This document shows, piece after piece, positions 24,380 to 33,798 of a DNA stretch of 64,000 nucleotides. The stretch is from Haemaphysalis longicornis. Its lineage: Eukaryota; Arthropoda; Arachnida; Ixodida; Ixodidae. Where the stretch lies: NCBI GenBank assembly GCA_013339765.2, contig CM023454.1:136707293-136771292 (forward strand). The letters are read 5' to 3'. The first letter of the stretch is position 1. The number at the start of each line of letters is the position of its first letter. A model generated the notes under the pieces. It saw nothing but the letters and a program-made list of their open reading frames with translations. It was not told where the DNA came from and made no database searches. A program made the translations under genes and the position numbers.

Positions 24380-24900
24380 AGACGACGACTCTTTCGCATG
24401 GTAAGAAGAGCAAGAAGTGGCCTTCAATCACCTGCGGGACCGGCTACAAAAGCGCCAGTACTAGCCTCATTTTGACGAACACGCACATACGGAGATCCAC
24501 ACCGATGCCAGTAACGTCGGTCTTGGTGCACTCCTCGTTCAGTGGCAGGAAGGAGCCGAGGGAATTCTAGCCTATGCCAGCCGCACTCTATCAAAGGCCG
24601 AGGATAATTACTCACCACTGAAAAGAGTGTCTTGCCGACATCTCGGGCCATCAACAAGTTCCGGCCGTACCTTTATGGCAGGCGGTTTAATGTTTGTCAG
24701 TGACCACCATTCCTTGTGTTGGCTCGAAAACCTAAAAGACCCATCTGCACGCCTCGCCAGATGGAGTCTCCGCCTACAAGAGTACGACATGACGGTCGTT
24801 TACAGGTCCGGGCGAAGCATAGCGATGCTGATTGCTTGTCACGGGCACCTGTCGAGTCGGCAAGCCCAGACACCGACGAAGACTCTCCCTTTCTCGGAGT
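24380..24900 (+). pseudogene. Gypsy-1 RNase H remnant
   Basis: HTDASNVGLGALLVQWQEG at about 24497-24550 is the opening RNase H block with its first catalytic Asp. ILAYASRTLSKAEDNYS follows, and after a frame change DHHSLCWLENLKDPSARLARWSLRLQEYD near 24700-24790. The final DADCLSRAP block is visible near 24810-24855 in another frame. The order and spacing are normal but the frame is broken. Confidence 0.75.
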
Positions 24901-26300
24901 CGTTACTCCTGCTGAAATGGCCCTAACTACAACGAGGAGGACCCTGAATTGCTTCTTGTCACCCAGTATTTGGAAGGTCTCAATGTCCAAATTCCGCACG
25001 CCTTTGCCCGCAACATCTCGTCCTTCAGCCTTCCGGCACGGAGTGTTGTACTAGCGAAATTTCAGAAATACCTCGGACGCGTTTTTACTCGTTGTACCAA
25101 CAGCGATGCGCCAGGAAGTTTTTATAGCTGCCCCGACGAAACGTCGGCGGGCTGCACCTGGGCGTCAGCCGTACACTGGCGAGGATACGCAAGAAATACT
25201 ATTGGCCGAAGCTATTGCGAACAGTTCAGCACTACGTCAGAGCTGCCGCGACTGCCAGAGGAGGAAGGTCCGCCTTGAAACCAGCAGGGCTTCTTTCAGC
25301 CAATACAACTACCTATGGCCACCTTTTCCAGCAAGTAGGCACTGGATATCTGGCCCATTTTCCTACCTCACGCAAGGGGAACAGGTGGATCGTGCTGGCG
25401 TACCGACTACCTCCGCGGTACGCGGATACAGCATCTGTCCAAGGGCAACTGCGGCTGAGGTCGCTCAGTTCTTCGTGCACACAAATCGTTTTTATGGCAT
25501 GGAGCTCCCCAGATTGTCATAACGGACAGGGGCACTGCTTTCACAGCTGACCTCATGCAGTCCGTCGTGGTACTAACCCACACATCTCACAGGCGAACAA
25601 CTGCTTACCATCCGCAGACCAATGGCTTGACTGAGCGACTTAACAGGACCCTCACCGACATGCTCTCAATGTATGTCGACGTCGAGCATAAAACGTGGGA
25701 TGAGATCTTGCCATACGCAACTTTCGCGTACAACACCGCAGTTCAGGAGACCACAGGCATGACTCCATTTCAGCTGGTTTTTGGTCGCACTGCCACTACG
25801 ACTCCTAATTGCATGCTTCCGGTCCATGATAATGAATACGGCGACGCCAACTATTTCGTGCAAAGAGCCGAGAAAGCACGCCAGCTAGCACGGGAGCGAA
25901 TTCAACGTCAGCAAATTCACGGGAGCGAATTCAGCGTCAGCCCGTCAGCACAGGCGGGCCGTGCTCTACGAACCAGGGGACGCGGTTTGGGTTTCGACAC
26001 CAGTTGGACAGCATGGACTTTCTGAGAAACTGCTTCGTCGGTACTTCGGGCCAAAAAGTTATTCGCCACCTTAGCGACGTCCACTATGAAGTGGCACCTT
26101 ATGGAAAGGCACCTTGCTCCCGACGCGTCAGGCTAACTCCAGAGGTTGTGCACGTGGTCCGAAATGAAGCCGTACTACGACAGAGTCTAGCCATGTCTTC
26201 TACAGTGCTGATGGACAGAACGTTTTCCCTGCCGATTTCCTGTGACGGTTACCCTTTTGCAATTCAGCACTCCATTATCTCGTTCTGGGCCCGTCATCCT
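24900..26300 (+). pseudogene. Gypsy-1 integrase remnant
   Basis: The tether ends with GLNVQIPHAFARN, and HHCC zinc-finger remnants (SCRDCQRRK) lie near 25235-25270. The core shows FPTSRKGNRWIVLA (25365-25400), ITDRGTAFTADL (25517-25552) and TAYHPQTNGLTERLNRTL (25600-25655), so two of the three catalytic acidic residues (the second Asp and the Glu) are visible. MTPFQLVFGR follows the core. The C-terminal LLRRYFGPKSY motif is near 26033-26065 after a frameshift. A local repeat of GGGAGCGAATTCA at about 25893 and 25921 disrupts the C-terminal domain. Confidence 0.8.
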
Positions 26301-26354
26301 TAGTGACCCGCACTTCGAGCACCGAGACGATGCTTCTTCCGAAGAGGGGGGCAA

Positions 26355-26603
26355 TGCCACAGTCAAGTCATTAAAAGGCAACTCTCAGGCACTCAAGAAG
26401 CGCAGGGCGGTGCCGTCAATCCCTCGTTCGCCCGAGATTGGGTGTGCACGGGAACACCCCGGCTAAAGGAGGAAGAGGATTTTCTCTCTCGCGCGGGCTT
26501 CCCTCAGCAAGCAGAGTCGCCATTAGACTCCTGTAGGGTTTTTGGTCTCTTTTCTTATTAAACTACACCCCTACTGTTGACCAGTCGTTACGTTTACGGT
26601 GCA
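26355..26603 (+). repeat. Gypsy-1 3' LTR
   Basis: Direct repeat of the 5' LTR with roughly 15 substitutions and short indels. It is preceded without a gap by the polypurine tract and followed by ATAT, which matches the bases before the 5' LTR. Confidence 0.9.
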
Positions 26604-26739
26604 ATATTTACCGTTTTGGTTTCCATGGTAATTACCACACTTTCACTTAGCGGAACCACGCAATGGGAAATTGCGTTGATCCCAATGCTGTTTCGCATAC
26701 TACTCAGGGTTCCCCTAGGGAAGATGGTGTAATTTTATT

Positions 26740-27430
26740 TAAGGGGCGTGGGAGGTGTTAGAGTGGAGAGGCATTATAGAGAGAGAAGAGAGACGTTGTA
26801 CGTGGTATGAGTTTGTATTTATTTAGGCAAAATCATCATCATGTTCCACGTAGATGTCGTGGAGCTGTGGTTGGCATTCCGGCTTTATTATGACCGCCCT
26901 ATGGTCTGTTAAATGTAAAGTCAAGAGCTGTTGTAGTATATGAACCCTAAAGTTGCTGAAAATGATGTCGATGCACGTTTCCGGGATGGTTGTGGGCTGC
27001 TTGTAATGACGGCACGGCGAGATTTGCCGACGCACACCGCTGCTGACGACGATCAAACGTGGAAGGCGCATGAAGGGTGCTCGTTTCGTGCCGGCCCAGG
27101 AAGACACCGGCAAAGCTTTCGCTCCAGGAGCCCTTAAAGAGAAGCGTGCTCGTCTCGTGCAACGAGGTTAAACAAATTGCTGGAGTGGAAGTCTCTTATA
27201 CCAACCAATGGGCTCGGCTGAAGCCGGCGGCGGCCATCTTTCTGGGGGCAAGAAAACACATGCCAAGTGCTTTGCAGCGGTCTTTGCCGACTTTCCCAGC
27301 GGTTCTAAATTATGTAACAGATTCTGAAGCCGTAATTCAACACTGCGTACTATGAGGCGAGCCATGTCGGGCGTCTCCGTATTGGTTTTTACCAAGGCAA
27401 TTTTGTTAGAACTGAGATCTCCGAGTACAC
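26740..27430 (-). pseudogene. Possible LINE endonuclease C-terminal fragment
   Basis: The minus-strand frame at 27113-26823 contains TTIPETCIDIIFSNF and then LTDHRAVII. The IDxxFSN...DHxAV pattern is the C-terminal block of the EEP (AP-like) endonuclease of non-LTR elements. No RT follows. Upstream on the minus strand (27395-27150) is a further open frame without a known domain and a GATGGCCGCC stretch that looks like a 5' exon or promoter border. The fragment may instead belong to an unrelated protein. Confidence 0.35.
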
Positions 27431-28730
27431 AGACATTGTTTTTGTTTCACCTTTTGGCTCAGATATGCAGCTTCCACGAAGTCAGAACAAATACATAGGA
27501 ACTCACAAAGTCATTAACACTTATGTTCTTTATTGTAATGCAGAAATTGATCATAAAAGTTATCAGAACAAAAAGCAATTGAGACTTGCCACTGTAGAGT
27601 GAAAAACAGCAGTTATGCAACAGCTAAGTGTCCATAAAATGCAGCATTTTCAGCACAACATCAGGAAGCGCCCAGATTCAAGTATTGTGATAATAGACAT
27701 AATGGAGTGAGAAAAAACCGACACAGAAAACTTTCATGAGTATGACAGTAACTAATACTATCAGGTTCATTGGATTGCTGCGCAACCTAACACACAATTA
27801 GGCTGCAAAAAAGAACCAACAATCTTTCTGATAAATTACACCATGACATTACATCGCCAGTGACATGCACTACCGAAAAAGGAATAACTAGTTTGTAAGT
27901 CGGAAAACAATGTGTTTATTGTTTGAAAGAATACAGGCTCATGATCCAAGACATAAAATTAATAAAACATTATATCAAATGACAAACAAAAGACACTGAC
28001 AAAAGACACTGACACAGCATCGTTCGTAAACCTAGCAGCAAAGAAATTAATCGTTGAAGGCGCAAATACTGCGTGACGCAATGCAACGAGCATTACCAGT
28101 TTGAAATAAACTTGAACGCGTGCATCCTACGTTGAAAATTTGACTCCCGGCGCAGCATTCACACGGTTTGCACAACCGTAAGCCACGCACGAACCAACCA
28201 TACTTCTTTTGATCACGTTACATGGCGCCCACGCGAATCAACAACACTTTACCGTTCACGCACGGCACGCGCGCTGCAACAACTACCCGTCTTCTTCCCT
28301 AGCAAGATGGCGTCGCGGCGGCTTCACTTTACGGGCGCTACCCTCCAATCCAGCGATTTTTTTAACCTCCTTGGTCTCGTGGCGGCCCAGGAAGACACCA
28401 GCAATGCTGTCGCTACAGGAGCCATAGAAGGGTAAGACACCACCGGGCGTTCAGCAAGCCGAGAATGTGCAGAGCGGGTTTAAACGGCGCAACAAAGACA
28501 ACGACAAGGGAGGGACACAGCCCCGACCATGAGATGCTTTGCACCTAATACGAAAAAAACTTGTTCAACAACCGTGAAAAAAGAACGGGTCTAACAACGT
28601 TTCGTCCTCAGGGACCAGCCTTCGGCACACCGGTTTTCGGTTTTTGTCAGATTTAATCTGAGGAATGCCGGTCGTCAGGCGAAACGTAATGAAATCCGTT
28701 TTTTATCCACATGGTCGAATAAGTTTTATT
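27430..28730. other. Unassigned sequence, AT-rich then GC-rich
   Basis: 27430-28140 is AT-rich without a gene. From 28150 composition rises. A 55-bp block at 28377-28430 (GGCCCAGGAAGACACCAGCA...) is a direct repeat of 27090-27135. Positions 28595-28620 (minus) and 28658-28686 (plus) contain hammerhead-core-like strings of the PLE type. Confidence 0.4.
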
Positions 28731-28760
28731 GTATATGTATATATATATATATAAAATATA

Positions 28761-28821
<61 letters not shown>

Positions 28822-28890
28822 CTATATATATATATATATATATATATTATTATATAATATTATATATATATCTATATATATCTTATATAG
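28731..28890. repeat. TA microsatellite
   Basis: Around 160 bp of TA repeats with small interruptions such as TCTATATATA. It borders the first foldback hairpin. Confidence 0.95.
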
Positions 28891-29204
28891 ACAGAAATAA
28901 GGGTTGGCAGTCAAGAAAACCTCGGAAAGCAAAGGGGAGGTTATGTTACGTCATAGAAACAAATAAAGAATATAAAAAGAAAGAAAGTGGAAAAAATGCC
29001 CGCCAGGTGGGAACCGAACCCACGACCTCCAGAATACAGGATTCGCACCGGACCGGTATTCTGGAGGTCGTGGGTGCGGCTCCCACCTGGCGGGAATTTT
29101 TTCTCCCCTTTCTTTCTCTCGAAATTCTTTATCTGTTTCTATGACCTACCGTATCCTCCCCTTTGCTTTCCGATATTTTCCTGACGGCCACCCCTTATTT
29201 CTGT
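28891..29204. repeat. Long foldback hairpin of two head-to-head tRNA-like repeats
   Basis: The left arm 28891-29038 and right arm 29057-29204 are reverse complements over about 148 bp (roughly 85% by eye), with an 18-base loop. The inner 40 bp are nearly perfect and contain GGTGGGAACCGAACCCACGA, whose reverse complement carries a GGTTCG-type box B, so each arm looks like part of a tRNA-derived SINE. The outer arms are A/T-rich with AAAGAAAGAAA tracts. Transcription across it would give a long double-stranded RNA hairpin. Confidence 0.8.
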
Positions 29205-29239
29205 CTTATTTTCAACGAGCCCCTCATTTCCTATTCTGA

Positions 29240-29335
29240 TTCGCTATATATATATAAATATATATATATGTTTATACTTATATATTTTATACATATATAC
29301 ATATATATACAGATATATATATAGTCTGAAAGATA
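29240..29335. repeat. TA-rich microsatellite
   Basis: Interrupted TATATA/TACATATATA repeats separating two foldback structures. Confidence 0.85.
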
Positions 29336-29360
29336 AAAATCACACAGAGCGCGAAAGAAA

Positions 29361-29540
29361 ATATAAGGTTAGTAGAGACAGAGACAAACGAGAAAGACGC
29401 AGAAAAAAGTTTACTGACGTTTCAGGGAGAGGACTCCCTTTTTCTGAAGACAGGCAGTCCTCTCCCTGCAACGAAAGTAAACTTATTTCTATTTTCTACA
29501 ACTTTCTCGTTTGTCTCTGGTCTCTACTGACCTTATATAT
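29361..29540. repeat. Second foldback hairpin, ~80-bp arms
   Basis: The left arm 29361-29435 and right arm 29456-29540 are reverse complements with few mismatches (AGAGACAAACGAGAAAG is identical in both) around a 20-base loop. The innermost 13 bp, CAGGGAGAGGACT/AGTCCTCTCCCTG, pair perfectly. The left arm contains GACGTTTCAGGGA, the reverse complement of a GAAACGTC string like that of the PLE ribozyme motifs nearby. Confidence 0.8.
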
Positions 29541-29559
29541 AAATGTATATATATATAAG

Positions 29560-30128
29560 AAAGAAAAACATCGAACAAGGTAAACGCGCGATTGTAGCCA
29601 ACGTTAAGGAAAGAGACTTGGTTTCGTCAGGCAATATCTCGCCTGGCTGGCACTGTTTAAATAGGGGTAGGTCCTTAGGTGAGAGAAGAGAAGGAATGAA
29701 GGAAGTGAAATTGAGAAAGCGGATTGGTTTGGGAGTATTTCGGTGGATAAATTGATGGAGAAAGAAGAAGGTTGTATAGTTTGAGCCGCGAAGTAGGTCA
29801 GGGAGAAGTCAGCCGGGGTTTGATATTCCGGGAATTTTTGGAGAGAGAAGAAGAAATGGTGTTTGTTGACTCACCGCAATGAGTTCCGGAAGGTTGTCAG
29901 AAGCGCCGGAAGCAGAACAGGCGGTGAGAGTGGGGTCCTTATCAAAAACTATCTGCAAGCCTAAGGTCAAAAGGGAAGGGGGGACTTGACTAGGTCAAGA
30001 CAAAGAAAGAGAAAAAAAAGGAAAAAGGGAAAAAAGAACGCAATAACCCGACAACGGCAATGGCACGTGTCACCCATGGCAACATTCCTGGAACAGGCCT
30101 GTCCTGAAACTAAAAAACAAAAAGATAA
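29560..30128 (-). mobile_element. PLE-2 3' region, inverted copy
   Basis: The reverse complement of this stretch aligns with 32395-33025, sharing TTTCAGGACAGG near one end, then GACCTAGTCAAGTCCCCC, CGGAATATC, GCTGACTTC, GCGGCTCAAACTATACAACCTTC and GTGCCAGCCAGGCGAG. It is thus the 3' non-coding tail of a Penelope-like element on the minus strand. It ends at 30128 beside a TA microsatellite, which continues to 30160. Confidence 0.75.
29596..29651 (-). ncRNA. Hammerhead-ribozyme-like motif in PLE-2 tail
   Basis: On the minus strand GCCAGCC is followed by a GGCGA-loop-TTGCC hairpin, the core CTGACGA (29624-29630), a weak stem II, and AACGTTGGC. The final core reads TTAACG rather than GAAACG. This makes it a decayed relative of the motif at 32891-32947. 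PLEs are known to carry hammerhead motifs in their terminal repeats. Activity is unlikely here. Confidence 0.25.
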
Positions 30129-30194
30129 AGTTATATATATATATATATATATATACATACTTAATGTGTTCGTTGATTGCGGATGTTAAAAACT

Positions 30195-30376
30195 AATAAA
30201 ATTACACCATCTCCTCGGAGGGGAACCCTGAGTAGTATGCGAGGCAGGCATGGCGTCGATTCTAGTGCCCATTAGTTTTCAGTTCCTCGCTTCTTGGAGG
30301 TTGAGGTACGTAGCTACCGTTTTGTTGCCATGGTAATTACCACACTTTTCACTTAGCGGAACCACGCAATGAGAAA
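30195..30376 (+). mobile_element. Terminal-inverted-repeat element, copy 2, right-truncated
   Basis: Same left TIR and interior as the element at 20840 (GGGGAACCCTGAGTAGTATGCGA, CATGGCGTCGATTC, GTACGTAGCTACCGTTTTG, CTTAGCGGAACCACGCAATG), without the gypsy insertion. It therefore shows the pre-insertion structure. It stops at 30376 where PLE-2 begins, losing its right TIR. Confidence 0.75.
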
Positions 30377-30377
30377 G

Positions 30378-30868
30378 GTTTACCTACTGGAGAAACAAGA
30401 ATCTAAAACATTTTAGTGCATGCTAAAAAAAACAGGGCCTTCAAAGCAACCAGTCATAGCCAGCTGCTCTAGTCCCAGATGCAAGAATTGCAAGCGCCTG
30501 CAGACAAACTGTATGGTAAAACGCAGGCCTAATTATTATGCCCGCATGATTAATTTAAGTTTTACGTGCACTTCATCCAACATTGTGTATATGTTGAAAT
30601 GCTGAATGTGCCACAAACAGTATATAGGCGAAACGATTCTTCCTATGAGCCTTCGTCTTAATGGTCAGCGGGCAAATACTCTTACAAATCCTCCATAGCT
30701 GTAGCGCAGCATTTCAACCAACCAGGCCACAATTTTTATGACCTTTGGTTGTATATATTTCAGTCGAACTTTAAGTCTCCTAGAGGCAGGAAATACTGAG
30801 ATTCCTTTTAATTTCACAAATTCGATTACATGGAACCGCCTTGAAGTATTGCGTCCATAGCAACTTGA
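30378..30868 (+). pseudogene. PLE-2 GIY-YIG endonuclease remnant
   Basis: The plus strand encodes CSSPRCKNCKRL, the cysteine-rich segment before the endonuclease, then CTSSNIVYMLKC, a stop in place of the next residue, CHKQYIGETILPMSLRLN, and frame-shifted remnants of the FNQPGH block. VYMLKC...QYIGET is the GIY-YIG signature of Penelope-like elements. The sequence to 30868 matches 52000-52135. It is then interrupted by LINE B and resumes at 32134. No RT domain is present, so the insertion was 5'-truncated. Confidence 0.75.
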
Positions 30869-31130
30869 GAGACAGAGAGACAAATAACTTTATTTTCCAA
30901 GCAAGTTGGCTAGGAACACGTCGTGGCTGCCGGCCGAAGGCGGGCGGCGACGGTGGCAGCTCGGTCAACAAGAAGTAGCTGCACCCCCGGTTGCGAGCTG
31001 CCCAGCGCGTCCTACCACTGCTCGACGCTGGAGATGGGGGGGAGTGGGTTAAGAGGGAAGGCCCACATGGCGTGGGTTAGAGTGTCCAGAAAGTAACAGA
31101 GGGGACCGTTGGGTAAAGGGAACTCAGAGG

Positions 31131-32003
31131 GAGAGAGAGAGAGAGAGAGAAAGTGTTTATTACCATGAAAATATTTACAGGGCGAAGTTTTGCCTCTCGG
31201 TAGAGGGCACAGGTCTCGCCGGGGGAAGAAGGAGTGAGAGGGAATTGATTAAGTATGATAACAGGCTATGTACAGACTATGTATAAAAGGCTATGTACAG
31301 ACTATATACATACGCTCTCGGGTTACCTGCAGCCTATTTACACACACACGCACTCACACATACACAGCCACGCACACAAGAGGGCTAACAGGGGGTGGAT
31401 GGCCGGTGGCCTCTGGTTTTAACAGTTCAAGGGCGGGTGTTGAGGCCTGACTCGTCCAGGTACGAGAGAAGCAGCCTGAAGGCCTCCCGGTGCAGCATGT
31501 AGGGCCCCCTAGGACGCAGGATGTCCTCTGCGGTGCTTGATGGTAGCCCCAGCCGCCGGTACCCAGACACCAGTTTGTTCCGGGCACCAGCGTACGCAGG
31601 GCAGGAGCAGAGGACGTGATCCAGTGTCTCGGGGTCGGGGCAGTGGGCACAGGTGGGTGTGGCCTTGCGGCCCTGCCTGTGGAGGCGTGCTGCTGTGTTG
31701 TAGCAGCCGGTGCGGAGCCGGAGGAGGAGGGACCGCTCAGACTGGGTTATCCCTCTGGTGGGAAGGAGCCGCGGGGCCTCGCCGGTGGCCACTCGTTTGC
31801 AGGGGTGGCGGGCAGTCACCTCACGCCTGATGACGTCCCTGGCAACATCATAGCGCACCAGGGACGCAGAAACTGGGGCCGTTAGGGAGTGGTGGGCTGC
31901 TTTAGCTAATTCGTCTGCAGCCTCGTTCCCCGGTATACCGACGTGGGCAGGAAGCCACTGCAGTCGGAGGTTGCAGCCTTGTCCCTGCAGGTCGCGCAGC
32001 TTG
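31131..32003 (-). mobile_element. LINE A, 5'-truncated, inserted in LINE B
   Basis: The 3' end is a GAGA repeat at 31131-31151 followed inward by AAAGTGTTTATTACC. The 5' truncation point is at about 32003 within RNase H. The intact LINE B copy at 56190-56215 reads GGAACTCAGAGGAGTACGTCTTGTGG, showing where LINE A entered; about 7 bp of LINE B appear missing at the junction. LINE A and LINE B encode homologous C-termini but are clearly different families. Confidence 0.75.
31427..32003 (-). pseudogene. LINE A RNase H end and C-terminal zinc finger (truncated ORF2)
   Basis: The minus-strand frame is open from the truncation point to a stop at 31427. It starts within RNase H (LQWLPAHVGIPGNEAADELAKAA), which includes the HxGxxGNExAD block with catalytic residues. 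It ends with a CCHC zinc finger, CAHCPDPETLDHVLC, characteristic of the C-terminus of I/R1-type LINE ORF2 proteins, and a LLSYLDESGL helix. No start codon belongs to this fragment. The open frame suggests a relatively young insertion compared with its host LINE B. Confidence 0.75.
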
Positions 32004-32133
32004 GTCTTGTGGAGGGGAGACCGACTGGCGAGGGAGTTTGTCTGAAGAAGTCGCCATAGGCGCTCCTGATCGTTGGTGAGGGATGTGTGGGCAGGGGGAT
32101 AGCGGCGGCGGGAGAGGCGGTAATGCTCCGTGA

Positions 32134-33029
32134 CCTTGAAATCCTTGCGATATTCACCGGGAATACAGCATTAGGCATTGTCTTGGATATACCTTATCCA
32201 AAGACTATGAACCCTTCTTCTGCTCTTTACCTGGTCACCTAATTCCTTTTGTTGTCATTCCTTAGCTGCCAGAATAATATGCGCCCGCATCCCTCCAACC
32301 TTTGCTTTTGAATTCCATTTTACTTATTTTATTGTTTTCTTGCTCCGCTTTGTCTTGTTCCCCGTGCGTCAATCTAACTTATCTCTTCGTTTTTGAGTTT
32401 CAGGACAGGCCCTGTCCCAGGGAATGTGTCGGTGGGCGACATGTCCTATATCAAGTTGTCGGGCTTGCTTTTTTGTGTGTGGGTTTGTGTGGTTTCCCTC
32501 CCTGTTGTTTCTTTCTTTTTTGTTTGTTTTCTCTTTATTTCTATTTTCCTTGAGCTAGTTAATCCCCCCTTCTCTTTTGGCCTAAGTCTTCCAGATAGTT
32601 TCAGTTAAGGACCCCCCTCACCGCCTAGTCTGCTTACAGTGGTTCTGAGAACATTTCCGTATTCCCCTCGGCGGGTCAACAAACACCCTCTGATCCTTAC
32701 TTTCCAAAAATTCCCCGAATATCTACCCCCGGCTGACTTCCCTATGACCTAGTCCGCGGCTCAAACTATACAACCTTCCTTGCCCCTCAATATCTCCCCC
32801 GACATACTCCCAAACCAATTCGGTTTCTGAATTTCACTTCCTTCTTTCCTTCTCCCCTCTCACCCGGGGACCTACCTCTATATAAAGCGTGCCAGCCAGG
32901 CGAGGTCGCCCTGACGAAAGCAAGTCTCTTTGCTGAAACGTTGGCCACAATCGTGCTTTTACCTTGTTCAAAGTTTTCTTTTCTTGTGTTATCTACCATC
33001 TTCAAAAGTTCTACTGCTCCTTGGGTTTC

Positions 33030-33030
<1 letters not shown>
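32134..33030 (+). mobile_element. PLE-2 3' region, forward copy
   Basis: Resumes PLE-2 after LINE B: AATCCTTGCGATATTCACCGGGAATACAGCAT matches 52128-52158 of the third copy. It continues through the tail shared with 29560-30128 and ends at a TA microsatellite. No coding sequence is expected here. It includes the hammerhead-like motif at 32891-32947. Confidence 0.75.
32891..32947 (+). ncRNA. Hammerhead-ribozyme-like motif in PLE-2
   Basis: GCCAGCC (32891-) can pair with GTTGGC (32940-32945) as stem III. GGCGAGGTCGCC forms a stem I hairpin, CTGACGA (32911-32917) is the first core, AAGCAAG...CTTTGCT forms stem II, and GAAACG (32935-32940) is the second core. Both core strings fit the hammerhead consensus CUGANGA...GAAA, and hammerheads are known in PLEs. 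The nucleotides expected at the cleavage site do not match NUH well, so self-cleavage is uncertain. Confidence 0.4.
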
Positions 33031-33096
<66 letters not shown>

Positions 33097-33144
33097 AAAG
33101 TTATATATATAAGGAAGTTATAAGTTATATATATATATAAGGAA
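33031..33144. repeat. TA microsatellite between PLE-2 and PLE-1
   Basis: Pure TA repeats for about 65 bp, then TATATAAGGAAGTTA-type interrupted repeats up to the start of the PLE-1 truncated copy. Confidence 0.95.
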
Positions 33145-33210
33145 GGAAAAGCCCCGAACGGGCACCCGCAAACTAACTTAGTTTTAACCCCCTCATCCTC
33201 CGTTCCAAGA

Positions 33211-33798
33211 GTGTCAACCGTGCTAAAAAAACATCACAATATCCTAATGCAAAGTGACCGCTTAAAAAGCATATTCCCCGAACCACCACGCGTTGTCTAC
33301 CGGTGTAATAAGAATTTAGGTGACTTTCTTACTAACTCTCGTATCAACCAACCGGCAACTACTGGATGCATGCCCTGCAATAAACCCCGATGTAAAGTAT
33401 GCCCACACATGTCCACTACACAGCGCGCCACCAGCACGCCTTCAGACTACTACGTAAATATAAAAGGTAACTTTAACTGTGACTCCGCTAATGTCGTATA
33501 TCTTCTAGAGTGCACTGTTTGTAGGCAACAATATATCGGCCAAACTGAAACGCCCTTCCGAATACGGTTCAATAATCACCGCTCTCATGCAAAAAGCTGC
33601 CCTTATTTGCCCCTGTCAAGACATGTGAACAGTCCCGGGCATGCATTTGAACATCTCAAAGCAACGAATTTAGAATCCGCCTTCAAAATGCACCACGACC
33701 GCGAGGATCTGGTATCTTATCTCATTTATAAGTTTGGGTCAGCCACACTTGGAATTAATGAAAGTTACGGAAAACTAACGTGCTTATCCCTCGATTAA
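33211..33798 (+). pseudogene. PLE-1 GIY-YIG domain in truncated copy
   Basis: An open frame of 195 residues corresponds to the last ~193 residues of the full PLE-1 protein. It includes the cysteine cluster GCMPCNKPRCKVCPHM, then VVYLLECTVCRQQYIGQTETPF (GIY-YIG motif), the conserved Arg, PLSRHVNSPGHAF, and the same CLSLD C-terminus. It lacks the RT and has no genuine start, so it is a truncated remnant. Its lack of stops suggests recent insertion. Confidence 0.8.

Larger units (their letters stand above)
20971..26603 (+). mobile_element. Ty3/gypsy LTR retrotransposon (gypsy-1), complete but decayed
   Basis: This 5.6-kb element has two ~250-bp LTRs beginning TGCCACAGTC and ending CA, a TGGTGGAGG primer-binding-site-like sequence just after the 5' LTR, gag, protease, RT, RNase H and integrase in order, and a purine-rich tract GAAGAGGGGGGCAA touching the 3' LTR. 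ATAT flanks both ends, consistent with a 4-bp target-site duplication. The LTRs differ at roughly 6% of positions by eye and pol is full of frameshifts, so the insertion is old and inactive. It inserted into a TIR element. Confidence 0.9.
20840..26739. mobile_element. Terminal-inverted-repeat element, copy 1, split by gypsy-1
   Basis: The left end (20841-20892) starts ATAAAATTACACCATCTTCC and continues with GGGGAACCCTGAGTA and TATGCGAAACAG. The right end (about 26688-26739) is its reverse complement with a few changes, giving TIRs of about 50 bp. Removing gypsy-1 (20971-26603) leaves an element of about 265 bp, the size of a MITE. A second, right-truncated copy is at 30195-30376. No transposase is encoded and the superfamily is unknown. 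Confidence 0.75.
30869..32133 (-). mobile_element. LINE B (RNase H/zinc-finger LINE) 3' fragment, itself split by LINE A
   Basis: The two halves, 30869-31130 and 32004-32133, align with 55940-56330 of the other LINE B copy. Shared marks are GTGGCTGCCGGCCGAAGG, AGAAGTAGCTGC, GGAACTCAGAGG, CTTGTGGAGG, GAGTCGCCATAGGCGC and GTGAGGGATGTGTGGGCAG. The 3' end is the GAGACAGAGAGACAAATAACTTT tract at 30869. CTTGA occurs at both junctions with PLE-2 (30864-30868 and 32134-32138), a plausible short target duplication. Coding content is the end of RNase H and the C-terminal zinc finger, now broken. Confidence 0.75.

Noticed and set aside
28987..29100. tRNA gene
   Set aside because: Sequence resembles a tRNA T-arm/box B but lies in both arms of a foldback and no full cloverleaf could be drawn.
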